64,000 nucleotides of DNA from VRUE01 sp963730315 (GTDB lineage: Bacteria > Actinomycetota > Thermoleophilia > Solirubrobacterales > 70-9): positions 124,001 to 188,000 of the forward strand of contig CAVSRD010000019.1 in assembly GCA_963730315.1 (NCBI GenBank). The letters run 5' to 3'. Position numbers and translations under genes: made by a program. This document shows, in pieces, positions 30,772 through 41,943 of the stretch. The notes below the pieces were generated by a model. The model ran no database searches, was not told the origin of the DNA, and worked only from the letters and a program-made list of their open reading frames with translations. How positions within the stretch are numbered: the first letter of the stretch is position 1; each line of letters begins with the position of its first letter.

Positions 30772-33700
30772 CTAGCGGTACTCATCACGGGCCTTCACGA
30801 GATCAAACAGCTCATCGAGATGGTCGAAGTCGCCGGGGAGGGAGGTCTTGATGGCTCGTTTGACCTTCCGCTCCTTGAGCGGATTGCCAACCCAGGAATC
30901 TGGCTTCGACCGCATCACTGTCTCGTCGACGTCTGCGGCAAGCTCGTCTCGGGTTCGAAGAAGTCGACAAGCGCTCGGCGGCCACCGTTGTCGGCCCACG
31001 TCGGGTATTCGGTGTCCGACTCCCCCTTGCCGAGCTTTCTGGCGTGCTCCAAGAGCTGTGCCAGGTAGTCCTTGTAGTCAAGGGAGCCCTGCCGTCGTTG
31101 CTCGAGAATGGCGTCGAGCAGCTCGGACATCCGGTCGTAGTACTTCGGGTTCAGCGGCCGCTCGTCGATAATCACCTTGCGAATGTTGTTCGTGATTGTC
31201 TCGGCAACAGCTTCAGGGTCCTTCTTGATCCCCTTCGGAAGCTTGTCGATTGCTCCGGCGCCGAGCTCTACAATCAGCTCAATGAGGCCGGCGTCGCCGA
31301 AGTCGGAGATGACCTCCGACGGATCGGCGCTGATGTAGGTATCGAGCAGGCGGCGCATACCCGCCTCGTACTGCTTGAAATCGACATCCTCGCCGGCGCC
31401 GAGCTTCACCTCGTCGCGAACGTTGGCGTAGTGGGCCACCTCGGCCTTGATCGCTGTCGGCTTCGGCATCGGAGTACCCGGCCGCCTCCATCTCGTTGGC
31501 GAGGTTCGCGTACGCACGGGTCAAGCGCGCGACGGCCTTGTACAACTCGACCCGTTTCGGCTCATTGGCCTTGAGCTGGTCGGCGTTCCCCTGGTCGGTG
31601 GCGCAGAAGTAGCGCTGGTACTGGAGCGTGTTCTTCGGCGGCTCGACCGGCTCGCAGAGCGCGCGGATCCGCTCCAGGGCCTCGTCTAGATCTTCGCGGG
31701 CCTTCTCGACCCGATCGGAGAGCAGGCCCTCGATGTCGTTCCTCTCGTATCCGTCGAGCGCTCCGCCCGTGTAGTCGGTGATGGCCGATTCGAGGGAGTT
31801 GAAGAGGTCGCGGTAGTCGACGATGTAGCCGTAGTCCTTGTCGTCGTCGTCGAGACGGTTGACGCGGCAGATGGCCTGGAAGAGACCGTGGTCCTGCATC
31901 TTCTTGTCGATGTAGAGATAGGTGGCGCTCGGGGCATCGAAACCGGTGAGCAGCTTGTCGACAACGATCAGCAGCCGCATCTGGCCGGGATTGGTGAGGA
32001 ACTGCTCCTTGACCTGTTTCTCGAAGAGCTCGACCTTGTTCACGGCGGTGTCGGCGGGCTCGTTGAAGTGATCGGCCAGCATCTGCCGGTAGATCTCGTA
32101 CTGGCGCAGCCGCTCGGTCGCGCCCTCCCCGGAGTCCTCCTTGGCGATGTCCCCTGCCTGAGGGTCATACGAGGTGACGATGGCGCACTTGCCCTTGAAG
32201 CCCGCCTGACAGAACAGCTCGTAGAACTTGCAGGCCTGGTAGATGCTCGACCCGACCAGGATCGCGTTCCCGCGGCCGTTCATCAGCCGCGGCTTGGTTT
32301 CCATGTCGAAGAGGATGTCGTCGACGATCTGGCGGGCGCGCGGTTCGGCGCTGACGACCTTCTGCATCGTGCCCCAGCGCTTCTTGAGCTCGGCCTTGGA
32401 CAGGTCGGTCATGCCCTTGGTCTTGGCCTCGAACCAGGCGTCAACCTTCGCCGGGGACGTGAGGTCCTGGTCGATGGTGCGCGCCTCGTAGCGGAGGTCG
32501 AGGACGGCGCCATCCTGGACAGCCTCGTCGAACTTGTAGGTGTGGATGAACGAGCCGAAGGTCTCGATGCTCGTTTCCTTGTCCGCTTCAACAGCGGCGT
32601 GCCCGTGAAGCCGATGAACATCGCTCCCGGCAGCAACTTGCTCCATCGCTTCGTGCATCTTCCCGGACTGGGTGCGATGGGCCTCGTCGACGAAGACGAA
32701 GAGATTGCCCTTGGCCCGGAAGTCGGCGGGCAGCTTGGCGTGTAGCTCGGCAATGAAGTCGGCCTCGGCCTCGTCGCGGTGCTGCTCGTCCTCCGAGCCC
32801 CGGAACTTGTGGATCAGCGAGCAAATCAGCCAGGGCTCGGTCTGATTCAGCGTGGCCAGCAGATCCGCGCCACTCGTCGTGCGGTAGATCTTCTCGCCGA
32901 CGCCATTGAAGACGCCCTCGATCTGTTCGTCCAGCTCGGTCCGATCGGTGATGAGGAGCACGCGCGCATCCTTCTGGTGCTCGCGGATCCACTTGGCGAG
33001 CCAGACCATGGTGAGGGACTTGCCCGAGCCCTGGGTGTGCCAGATGATGCCGCCCTCGCGCTTGGCGACCCGATCCTGCGCGGCCTTGACGCCGAAGTAC
33101 TGATTGTGCCGGCACACCTTCTTGGCGCCCGCATCGAACACCATGAAGTCGTGGATGATCTCCAGGAGCCGCTCCTTCGAGCACATCTGTGTCAGGGCGC
33201 GATCCAGTGGCCCCTCGATCTCGCTGTCCTCCTTCCACGCAAGCCATTTCTTCTCAGGCGTGTCGATCACTGCGTAGCGGAGCCCCTCGACGTCGTTGCC
33301 GGCCATCACGAGCTGGACGGTCGTAAAGAAAGGGCGGATGAACTCCGGCCTCTGGTTGCCGATCGTCTGCCGGATGCCCTCTGAGACGGCGACCTTCGAG
33401 CGCTTCAACTCGATCGTGGCGATGGCGATGCCGTTGATGTAGAGCACAAGGTCGGGGCGCTTGGTGTGCTGGCCGAGCACCGTCACCTCTTCGGCCACGG
33501 CGAAGTGGTTGGCCTCAGGGTTCGCCCAGTCGATCAGCCAGACGGTCTCGGTCAGATGGCCCGCCTCCGGCTTGACCTTCACGCCGTAGCGGAGCAGGCG
33601 ATAGACGTCCTGGTTGGCCTCGTACAGATCACGGCCGCCGCCGAGAGAAGCATCGCTCTTCAGCCGTTCAACCGCCTTGTTGATGTGGATCGCGCCGTAG

Positions 33701-33857
33701 CCGCGCTTTTCCAGGTTCAACTCCAATAGCTGAACCTCGACATTGGAGTTGCCCTCTCGGTACTCCCAGTTGCCGAGGTACTCGTAGTTCAGGCCTTCGC
33801 GAAACAGCTCGACCACCCGGCCTGCGCCATGCGCTCGATCTGCCCGACGTTGCTCAT
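30772..33857 (-). pseudogene. hsdR: Type I restriction enzyme R subunit, multiple frameshifts
   Basis: The protein would be about 1028 aa: an N-terminal nuclease region (Asn-Ser-Asn-Val-Glu...Glu-Leu-Lys-Arg near 150), SF2 motor with Walker A Gly-Ser-Gly-Lys-Ser near 33020 and Asp-Glu-Ala-His near 32690, and a helical C-terminus. Frame changes are visible near 33820 (after the first 14 codons from ATG 33857), between about 32585 and 32640 (motif III, two compensating shifts), near 31480 and near 30960. With these corrected every expected block is present. ATG 33857 overlaps the hsdS stop. Confidence 0.88.
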
Positions 33858-35159
33858 GCCGCGGCCTCCTTGATGGCAGGCGCGTGCGGCCAGTGAGAAG
33901 CACCTGCATCATCCCGGTCTTGACGAAGCGGGCCTTATCGAGGCTGGCTCTTAGGGCAGTGATCTCAGCTATCAATGTCCCCGCAGCACATCCGCGATTG
34001 CGCGCTGCTCCTCGAGCGTCGCCGGGACCTTCAGGACAAGCCCCACAAGGTCCCGCTGGTACAGATGGGAAATGGTCTGAGCCCGCTAAAGACAGCTCGT
34101 GCCAGCGGAACCCTGGCGAATGCGCGTGATCTCAGCATGAAATACAGAAAACGAGAGTCGTTTGTTAGGCTCGGCTTGATTGGTCGAATCACAAAGACGC
34201 CGCTGTTGAGAGTGGCTGGTCCTGGCAGGTCCGTCCACGTATGCAGTCTTGCCGATAGAGCCATCCTCCCATGGTGAGGAGGACGTCGCCTGGCTGCAGT
34301 TGGTATGCCACTCGTCTTGCCTTCGTAGCGCCACTGGATTAACAAACGGCGTCGCCCACTCCAATCAACAGATCCATCAACGAACTCGGTTCCTCCGACA
34401 AGGCGGTGGGTACCGCTGGCCCTGTACTCCGCAGTTGTAAGCCCCTGCCAGCCAATTCGTGCCTTCAGAGCGGACCTCGACTGAATCAACGACGGTAATG
34501 TTACTCCATGCACGTATTGGAATCCGGGAAAGTCGCCTCCTACCTGTAAGCAATTCTTGCATCAAGCTCTGCTTGATCATCTCCTTCTTAAGAATCCCGT
34601 TACTGAAGGCAGCCTCCAGGCTCTCGATCGTCGTGAGCGCGAGTGCTATCTGCTTCTGCTCACGCAAAGGGGGAAGGGCGATCTTCAGTGACTTCAACCT
34701 TGTCAGGTTGAAGCCAGGAATTGAGCTCCCGATGGACCCGCCGAGAATGATCTGTTGCATTCTCGGCGACGAAAAGAGATAGTAGAGAAACTCTGCATCA
34801 GCCAGGGAAGGGTCGGGTGTAAGCTTCATCTGCTTGTTGGAGATGATGTACGTGTCGTAGCCAGCAGACTCATCAATGAGGCCTACCTGATTGATCGTGC
34901 CCCAGCAAGTGAAAATCAGGTCCCCACGGTGCACAGTTGCTCGTGTGAATTCGGCACCCTTCTCTGGGTCGAGGAAAACCAAATTCTTATCGCTGAGTCG
35001 AGTGATCGAGTCTGCGCTCAGATTGCCGCCGCGAATGACAGGCATGCCCGATCTGCGAAAGAACTTCGAACTGATGCTTGAGCCGAATGGTCCTGTTGCC
35101 ATCGAGGTAGAACCTGGGGCTGCAAGATCCACAACGCGGACAGTCCTCCAGCCCCCCAT
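33854..35159 (-). pseudogene. hsdS: Type I restriction specificity subunit, fragmented
   Basis: The first target-recognition domain and central coiled coil are intact in one frame (35159 to about 34500: Gly-Pro-Phe-Gly-Ser-Ser, Leu-Pro-Pro-Leu-x-Glu-Gln near residue 165). The second domain is scattered over three frames between 34500 and 33960, and the final coiled coil (Lys-Thr-Gly-Met-Met-Gln...Leu-Leu-Thr-Gly-Arg-Thr-Arg-Leu) returns near 33920, with one more shift before its TGA at 33854. At least four shifts are needed. It cannot give a normal two-domain HsdS as read. Confidence 0.82.
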
Positions 35160-35162
35160 CAA

Positions 35163-37587
35163 TTACACGACGCCCATGTCCGCCAGGTGTTCCCCAACCT
35201 TGGCCTCGAGCTCCTCAAGCTCAGCATCGAGTGCTCCGATAGTCTCGGCATAACGCTCGCCAAGCTGCTGGATCCGCGCGACGAGCTCAGGGAGAGGCAT
35301 TCACTAGATTACCAATAAGATTGCCGATTCGCCGACCCACTTGTCGTCGAGCACGAGCGCTGAATGTCCGAATCGGCGAGGTCGCGTACTTGTTAAGGGT
35401 GGCCCGATCGAGTTCCGTCTGGGCTTCCTTCGCCGCTTTCTTGGCAGCTGCCTCATCTGAGTAGAGCTGGACCAGGTGCTCCAGCGCGGCGATCTCTTCG
35501 GGGTCGGCGTCCTCCTCTCGTTTGGCCTCGCGGAGGCGTCCCCCAGCAAAGGTCTTGGTGATCTTGTCGTCGTCCATCGCAGCGGCGAGTGGTCCGTCGT
35601 CACCACTGTGCTCCTCGACGTATTCCTCAACCGCCTGCGTGGCGACTTCGGCTTTCGCGTTGAGATCGTCGACTCGGACTGCTCGTCGGCAAATAGCGCG
35701 CGACGATGAGGGCGGGTGGAACGAGGTCCATCTTGTACTTGGTCGCCTTCTTCCCGCTCCCGATCACAAGATCGGGCTCCTCGGTGAGCTTGCGGTCCTT
35801 GTCCTCGATCGCCAGGCGCGGCTTTGCTGCGTCGACCATCCCTCCTGCATGACGAGGAAGAGTCGTCGTGCATGATGCTGTGCCAATAGTCCATGAGTTG
35901 CTCGTAGGCGTCGTACTCGTCGAGCAGTGGCATCGGCTTGAAGCGCTCAAGAAGATCGTCGCTGATGGTGCGAATAAACTCGTTCGGATTTGTGTCGCTG
36001 GTGATGGCGGCCAGGCTTGGACGGTGCGCAGCGAACCAATTATCGGTGAGTCTCGCGCTGTCGGCAAAGTTCTGGAAGTCTGGCGAGTCAAGGATGGTCT
36101 GCTGCACGTCAGCGACATCGATCGCCAGATCGACATAGCCCGGGCGGTTAGGCTTGAAGAGCTGGCTGCGCAACTTAGGAAAGGCGTTCCAGTAGTCACT
36201 GAGAGCGTCAACGTCACGCTCCGGGATGCCGCCGTGCAGGTGGGCGTGCAGGTCCTGGATGTCCTCAGGCTCCGAGGAGTCGATGTAGCGGGGAATGTTG
36301 AGGTTGAAGTCGTTCTTCGGGTCGGCGATCTCGCTGAGCGGCACCATCCGCGAATAGCGTCGATCTCGGCCTGCTTGGTGAAGACGTCAACGATCTTGTG
36401 GATGTCCTGACTGCGAAGCCGGTTCTTGGCTCCGTCCTTCATGAAGCCCTTGGAGGCGTCGATCATGAAGACGCCGGTGCGTGCCTGGGCGTTCTCCTTG
36501 TCGAGCACGACGATGCAGGCAGGAATGCCTGTGCCGTAGAAGAGGTTCGGCGGAAGCCCGATGACGCCCTTGATGTAGCCGCGCTGGAGTAGCGCCTTGC
36601 GGATCGTGGCTTCCGAGTTGCCCCGAAAGAGAACACCGTGAGGCATGATGACGGCGGCCTTGCCGGTGCTCTTGAGGGACTTGAGCGCGTGCAGCAGGAA
36701 GGCGTAGTCGCCGTTCTTGGCGGGGGGCTTGCCGAACTCGAAGCGGCCATACTCATTCTCGAGTCCGTTGCTCCATGACTTCAATGAGAACGGCGGGTTC
36801 ATCACGACGAAGTCGAAGGTCGTGAGCCGCGCGCCTTTTGTGAACTGTGGATTGGTAATGGTGTCGCCCTTGCGGATGTCCGCATCGCCGGCGTAGCCGT
36901 GGAGAATCATGTTCATTTTCGCCAGCGCCCAGGTGGCGTTGTCCTTCTCCTGGCCATAGATCGACAAGCCTCCAGGGGCCTCGGCCGCAGCCTTGATGAG
37001 GAGTGAGCCGGAACCGCAGGTCGGGTCGTAGACGGTTTCGTCTTGGCGGGTCTCGGGGCGATGCCGACGACCTTGGCGAGGATGCGGGAGACCTCGGCAG
37101 GCGTGTAGAACTGCCCTTTGCTCTTGCCGGACTCGGTGGCGAAATCCGCATGAGATACTCTTAGGCATCCCCCAGAAGATCGTCGCCCTCTGCTCGGCTG
37201 CCGCGAAAGTCCAGGTCGGCAAAGATGGCCACAAGCTGGGAGAGCCGGTCCTGCATCTCCTTGCCTTTGCCGAGCTTCTCCTCGTCGTTGAAGTCTGCTT
37301 GGTCGATGGCCTTCTGCAGGCCGTTGGCCTCGGCAAGCTTGGCGATGATCTTGTTGATCTTGTCGCCGATCTCTTTGTTGCCCCTGAGGGACGACCATGT
37401 CGTCGAACGAGCCACCGGGAGGTACGTCGATGAGGCTTTCCGGGTCGGCTTTCTGCTTGTCCGAGACGTACTTCACGAACAGCAGCGTCAGGATGTAGTC
37501 CTTGTATTGGGATGCGTCCATCCCACCGCGTAACTCGTCGCAGCTCTTCCAGAGCGAGCCGTACAGATCTGACTTGCGGAGCGTCAC
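35163..37587 (-). pseudogene. hsdM: Type I DNA methyltransferase M subunit, multiple frameshifts
   Basis: From GTG 37587 the pieces in order are the N-terminal helical domain (Leu-Trp-Lys-Ser-Cys-Asp-Glu-Leu-Arg-Gly), a helical segment in another frame (37415-37161), the SAM site Asp-Pro-Thr-Cys-Gly-Ser-Gly-Ser near 37020, the catalytic Asn-Pro-Pro-Phe near 36800 (N6-adenine methylation), then C-terminal pieces in three frames and the final coiled coil ending at 35163. At least five shifts are needed. Its stop lies just before the hsdS start. The methyltransferase core from 37030 to 36390 is one uninterrupted frame. Confidence 0.85.
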
Positions 37588-37757
37588 GGGGTGGCCACTC
37601 CGAGCTTCTCGCGCACAAGAACCATTCGCCGGAGGACGGTCGGGGGGCGGATCACCTTCCCGTATTCGGACTGCTTGTACTTAGTCCGGAGGAGGTCCGC
37701 CACGCTCCATATGAAGGCGCCATGACCTCGGATCGTTTCGCTCTTAGTCGTTTTCAT
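37584..37757 (-). pseudogene. N-terminal relic of a second, different HsdM
   Basis: A 57-codon frame from ATG 37757 contains Ile-Trp-Ser-Val-Ala-Asp-Leu-Leu-Arg and Lys-Gln-Ser-Glu-Tyr-Gly-Lys-Val-Ile, the hallmark N-terminus of another branch of type I M subunits. It ends in TGA overlapping the GTG of the hsdM gene (GTGA). It looks like the front of an older hsdM left behind when the present locus was acquired by recombination. Confidence 0.6.
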
Positions 37758-37803
37758 GCTCGCGGGCTAGGCTATCGCCCAACAGCTGCAGCACGCCACG
37801 TAG

Positions 37804-37842
37804 CCGCCCACGGGAGCCGCCCACGGGAGCCGCCCACGGGAG
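37804..37842. repeat. Three tandem copies of a 13-base unit
   Basis: CCGCCCACGGGAG is repeated three times without interruption (37804-37816, 37817-37829, 37830-37842). It is a simple slippage repeat in a non-coding stretch upstream of the restriction locus. Confidence 0.8.
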
Positions 37843-38010
37843 CCGGTGCGACCAGGTAACCGGTGAGATCGTGGCGATGGTTAAGATCCCTGAATGCGCC
37901 GCGGGCGATCGGCTCGCCGCACTTGGCGCAAATCGCCCTGTCCGCTGCCCACAAATGGAGCTAGGCGCCTGCGAAGCGCACGGTGGTGCGCATCATAAGC
38001 CTCGAGCCTC
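37840..38010 (-). pseudogene. Possible HNH-endonuclease remnant
   Basis: Two overlapping minus frames give Ala-Leu-Arg-Arg-Arg-Leu-Ala-Pro-Phe-Val and then Cys-Ala-Lys-Cys-Gly-Glu-Pro-Ile...Asp-Leu-Asn-His-Arg-His-Asp. This order resembles small actinophage HNH proteins, but the pieces are in different frames and the C-terminal Cys/Asn-His part is missing. Treat as a weak call. Confidence 0.3.
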
Positions 38011-38140
38011 GGGCGATAGCCGGACCCGACGGCGTTCCCTAGCGCGGTCTTGGAGGCTGCGCTTGCGCCTCCGTTTTGCCGCCAATGCTCTCTATGTCCG
38101 CACTTAGCCGTTTTCGGCTTGCTAGAGCGGTTCCTCCATC

Positions 38141-38222
38141 TATATGTGACGGGGGGGAGAAAAGGTATGGCGCGGGTGAACAAGCGTCGGGATGCTTTCA
38201 CGATGACCTGGGTACCCCCCCT
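38141..38222. repeat. Dispersed repeat copy A (about 80 bp)
   Basis: Contains GGGGGGAGAAA, then GTATGGCGCGGG, and GATGACCTGGGTACCCCCC. The same order of blocks occurs at 47039-47120. By eye about two thirds of the bases match. Both copies start a short ATGGCGCGG frame with no convincing continuation. Confidence 0.5.
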
Positions 38223-38425
38223 CACGAGGGGGCAACGGCAGTCCAGGGCAACTGGTCGCGGCCCCCGCCGGCTTACCGCCGCCTGGGCGGATAACGCGAG
38301 GCGAGCGGCCCTCGCTAGCTCGTCGCTACCGCCAACTCCCCCGCGGTCCGCTCGGCGTAGCCCCTGGCGCCGATCTCGGTGACGCGCCTTCCCCGCGGAA
38401 CTCAAGCCCGAAGCCCCTGCCGCCT

Positions 38426-38850
38426 CTATCTCCTCCGCAGCCTGATCGTCAGCCTCGCTGTGCTCGCGTTCCCGGCGCGGTCTGAGTAGTCAACCTTGAT
38501 CCTCGCCCTGAGCTTTCCCGCCCCTTCTGATGAGCCGCCTCAGCCTGCGCCTTGCCTTCCTGCTCCTCGGGCGCAACTTCAGGGTGGCGGTCTGACCCCC
38601 CGCTGAGCTGTCGGGCGACCTTCCTCAGCCCGAACCTCGCCTTCGACCCGCGGGCGGCGCGAGCGGCGCCCGTGTGGTGAGCGCCCCAGACCACGACCCT
38701 GCCGGTGGCGACGAGCGCGCAGTCCTACGCGCAGCTCACCACGATCTCGATCGGCTTGCCCGCCTCCTGCCTTCGCTTGCCGAAGAACTTGGCCTTGGGT
38801 GGCGCCGTGTTGGGTGGCAGCGTGGCTTGCGGCTTCTTCGTAGCATTCAT
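38426..38850 (-). pseudogene. C-terminal remnant of a cell-surface Ig-like protein
   Basis: From ATG 38850 the sequence has Pro-rich linker residues and a beta-sandwich-like end (Ile-Glu-Ile-Val-Val-Ser-Cys, Gly-Arg-Val, Lys-Ala-Arg-Phe-Gly-Leu, Ala-Arg-Ile-Lys-Val-Asp-Tyr-Ser-Asp-Arg-Ala-Gly-Asn). It has an in-frame TAG after codon 42 and at least two frame changes before a TAG at 38426. The Asp-Arg-Ala-Gly-Asn strand pair is the usual last domain of Ig-like surface proteins. Confidence 0.45.
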
Positions 38851-38953
38851 CCAAGCCCATCCGCGCAAGCCCCTTGGCCGCCTCAACCCAGGTGGCGGGG
38901 GCGGCGGGGGGGCGCCTCCAGCGCCCTGGCGAAATCGTTGGCGGTTCGGTGGC

Positions 38954-41579
38954 TCACCGGGTCTCGACCTTCCCGACCGGAATCGGCGCCGACGATAGTC
39001 CGCATCGGGCGGGAGCCAGGTAGTGCTGGCCGGGACGCAGCTTGAGCCGGCGGTGGCGGGTGAAAGTCCCTCACCTCGACGACTCCGCGCCTCACCTTGA
39101 AGAAGGTCCCCGTGGGCAGGTTCCGGGTGAACCAGATCGTCCCCCGCACGGTCGCCGAGCCGTACTTGCCGTGCGTCGTGTAGTCGCCGTGGCCGTTGCC
39201 CCAGAGGCCACCGCCACCACCGTTGCGGCCACGATGGCCTCGGCGGGTCCTAGAGCGCTTGGCCAGCAGCCTCAGTTCGATCGTCGGCTTGCCCTTGGCG
39301 CGCTGGCGGACCTGGAAGGCGCCACGGTAGAAGTCGGCGGTCTGCGTCTTGCCGCGGCGGGTTGCCGAGGTGAGCCGGATCCGGCCGCGGCTCGTGTCGA
39401 CCCGCGATCCGACTGCGATCAGCTTGCTGGCCGCGCAGGCGCTGGAAGCGCCTGGCCTGGGGCTCGCGGATGCGGACGACGCCTTTGACCGGCGCGACGA
39501 TGACGGTCTTACCGCGGGTTGGAGAGGGAAGCGCAGCGACCGTGAAGCTGCGTGAGGCGGGGCTGGGATCGGTGTTGGTAGCCGAATCGCTGGCCCGCAC
39601 CTCGAATATATGGGGGCCGTTGGGCAACGGCGCGGTGGTGTGCGGCGAGCCGCAGGCCGAGAAAGCTGCCCCCGTCGAGGCGGCACTCGAAGCTCGCGCC
39701 GGCCTCGCTGGAGAAGGCGAAGCTCGGGGTGGGATGGTTGGTGGGGCTGGCGGGACCGGAGTCGATCCGGGTCTCGGGCGCGGTCGAGTCCTCGATGAAG
39801 GTGACCCCGTCGGCCGAGCAGGGCGAGGGGTTGCCGGCGGCGTCGCTGGCGGTGGCGCTGAAGCTGGTGCTTGAGTCGTCGGGCACGGGGGCCATGATCC
39901 CAGAGTCCGTGAAACTGGCGGCGCTTCCCGAGCTCGCGGGGCCCGAGCAATCAAGGCTTGCATAGATCCGTACCGTCCCCTCGGCCGCCGAGCCTCTGAT
40001 CCGCGGGAAGTTGTAGTTTGTCGGCGAGCCGGGATCGATATCGGTGATCACGGGGGACGCCGGCGGGGTCGAGTCCTCGGTGTAGTTGAATAGGGCCGAG
40101 CAGGGCGAGGGGTTGCCGGCGGCGTCTGCGTCCCGGGCACGCAGCTGGGTGATTTGATCATCGGCGACCTTGACCGTAAATCCCGCTCCCTCGAACTGGG
40201 CTTTGGTGCCGGAGGCGGCGGGGGGGTCCGTGCAGGAGGCGTCGTCCCTGTAGAGCTTCACCTGGACGGCGTCGGCGGGGACGTTCCCCTTCACCGCGGG
40301 GTTGTTGTCGTTGGCCTGGGAGTCGGGATCGATATCGGTGATCGTGGGCTTGAGGGGAGGCTGGGTGTCGACTGTGAACGTGCGGCTCGCCGGCGTGGGA
40401 TCGGGCGTGTCTTCCTGGTCGATAGCCCGAACCTCGAAGATGTGCCTTCGGAGAGGGGGTCGGTGATGTGCGGCGAGGTGCAGGGCTGAAAGTCGCCCTC
40501 CTGGCTCGAGTCAAGGCGACACTCGAAGCTCGAGCCCTGCCTGTTCGAGGAGAAGGTGAATGTCGGAGTGGTGCCGTTGATGGTCGAGCCCGCGGCGGGA
40601 CCGGAGTCGATCGAGGTGTTGGGGGGCACGTCGGGGAGCGCGTCGACCGCTAGGCCGCCAGGTAGACTGGCGCCGGTAATGAAGCTCTGGTCGACGCCGG
40701 AGCCGTCGAAGTTGGCGCGCCCGATCGTGCGAGTTTCCCAGTTTGTCCAATAGACGTGCGCTTCGTCTACCGCCACGCCCGCGGGGAGGGTCGCACCAGT
40801 GATGAAGCTCTGCTCGACGCCGGAGCCGTCGAGGTTGGCGCGCCCGATCGTGCCGCCTTCAGGGTTGGCCCAGTAGATGTGCGTTTCGTCGACCGCTACG
40901 TCTACCGCCAGGCTCGCGGGGAGGGTCGCACCAGTGATGAAGCTCTGCTCGACGCCGGAGCCGTCGAGGTTGGCGCGCCCGATCGTGCCGCCTTCAGGGT
41001 TGGCCCAGTAGATGTGCGTTTCGTCCACTGCCATGCCTACGGGGACACCTGTCCCCCCAAGTCGATGAAGAAATACTGGACGCCCGAGCCGTCGAGATTG
41101 GTGCGCGCAATCGAGTCGTGCTCGCACTCTCCGAAGGGGGCGCACTCCGTCGCCGACCGAGACCAGTAGATATGTGCGCCGTCGACTGCTACCCCACTTA
41201 TGAAATCCGCGACAAAGAGGAAGTCCTGCTCAACGCCGGAGCCGTCGAGGTTGGCGCGCCCGATCGCGCTGCTGCATGGTTCATCGGCAGCGGGTCTGCA
41301 AAGAATCGTTAAAGGTCGGGACCAGTAGACGTGCGCTCCGTCGACCGCGACGTCCTGGGGGAAGGTCGCACTGGTGATGAAGCTCTGGTCGACGCCCGAG
41401 CCATCGAGGCCGGCGCGCCCGATCGCGCCGCCGAGGCTGGGGGATTCAAGGTTAGTCCAGTAAACGCGCGCCTCGGCGCGCGAGGCGAGCGTCAAGGTCA
41501 GTGCCAAGGTGAGGATCGAGGCGAGGAAGAGGATTGCGCGGCTGCCCTGCGGAAGGCCAGCTTGGCGTGCGTTGGTCAT
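38954..41579 (-). pseudogene. Secreted YWTD-like propeller / Ig-like protein, several frameshifts
   Basis: From ATG 41579: signal peptide (about residues 1-35), about five propeller repeats with Val-Tyr-Trp-Thr/Ser or Ile-Tyr-Trp-Ala-Asn and Ile-Gly-Arg-Ala-Asn-Leu-Asp-Gly-Ser-Gly-Val, then three Ig-like blocks (Pro-Asn-Thr-Ser-Ile-Asp-Ser-Gly-Pro; Ala-Gly-Asn-Pro-Ser-Pro-Cys; Phe-Glu-Cys-Arg-Leu-Asp), and a C-terminal barrel-like domain (Gly-Ser-x-Val-Asp-Thr-Ser-Arg-Gly) ending at 38954. Frame changes occur near 41040, 40450, 40290, 39660, 39430 and 39040. Intact, it would be an adhesin-like surface protein of about 875 aa. Confidence 0.75.
40781..41025. repeat. Perfect 110-bp direct repeat inside the propeller
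   Basis: 40781-40890 and 40916-41025 are identical by eye (period 135 bp). Each covers one propeller blade. Complete identity next to blades that have diverged indicates a recent duplication or gene conversion. Confidence 0.85.
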
Positions 41580-41943
41580 CTGTGCCCCATGGTTTGGTCT
41601 CTGGGCGTCAGGGCAATTTCCATTTGATCCCATGACGGGGAAGTGGCCAGTTTTTTTCCCGACCCTTCCCGAAGATACGCCGATCCTCCTGGCTCGGCAT
41701 CGTGGACCGACCACGATCTTTGCGACTGTGCTTCGACGCCGCGATGCGGCTGGGCACCAGGGCGACCCTCCTCGTCTCCATAATCTGTTGGGTCACCGCG
41801 CTAGGGGGCGCGGATGCCTTACAGCGATTAGGTGGCAGTCTGGTGGGAAGAACCGGGTCGTCCCGGCCCAGAGAAACGCTGGAGGATTGCGACTTCGCGA
41901 GTCCGATGAGCCTGCGCACCCCACAGCACAACCTGCCGCGCCG

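Noticed and set aside
40745..41040. CRISPR-like direct repeats
   Set aside because: The units are 110 bp, coding for propeller blades, without short repeats and unique spacers. No CRISPR array or cas gene was seen in the window.
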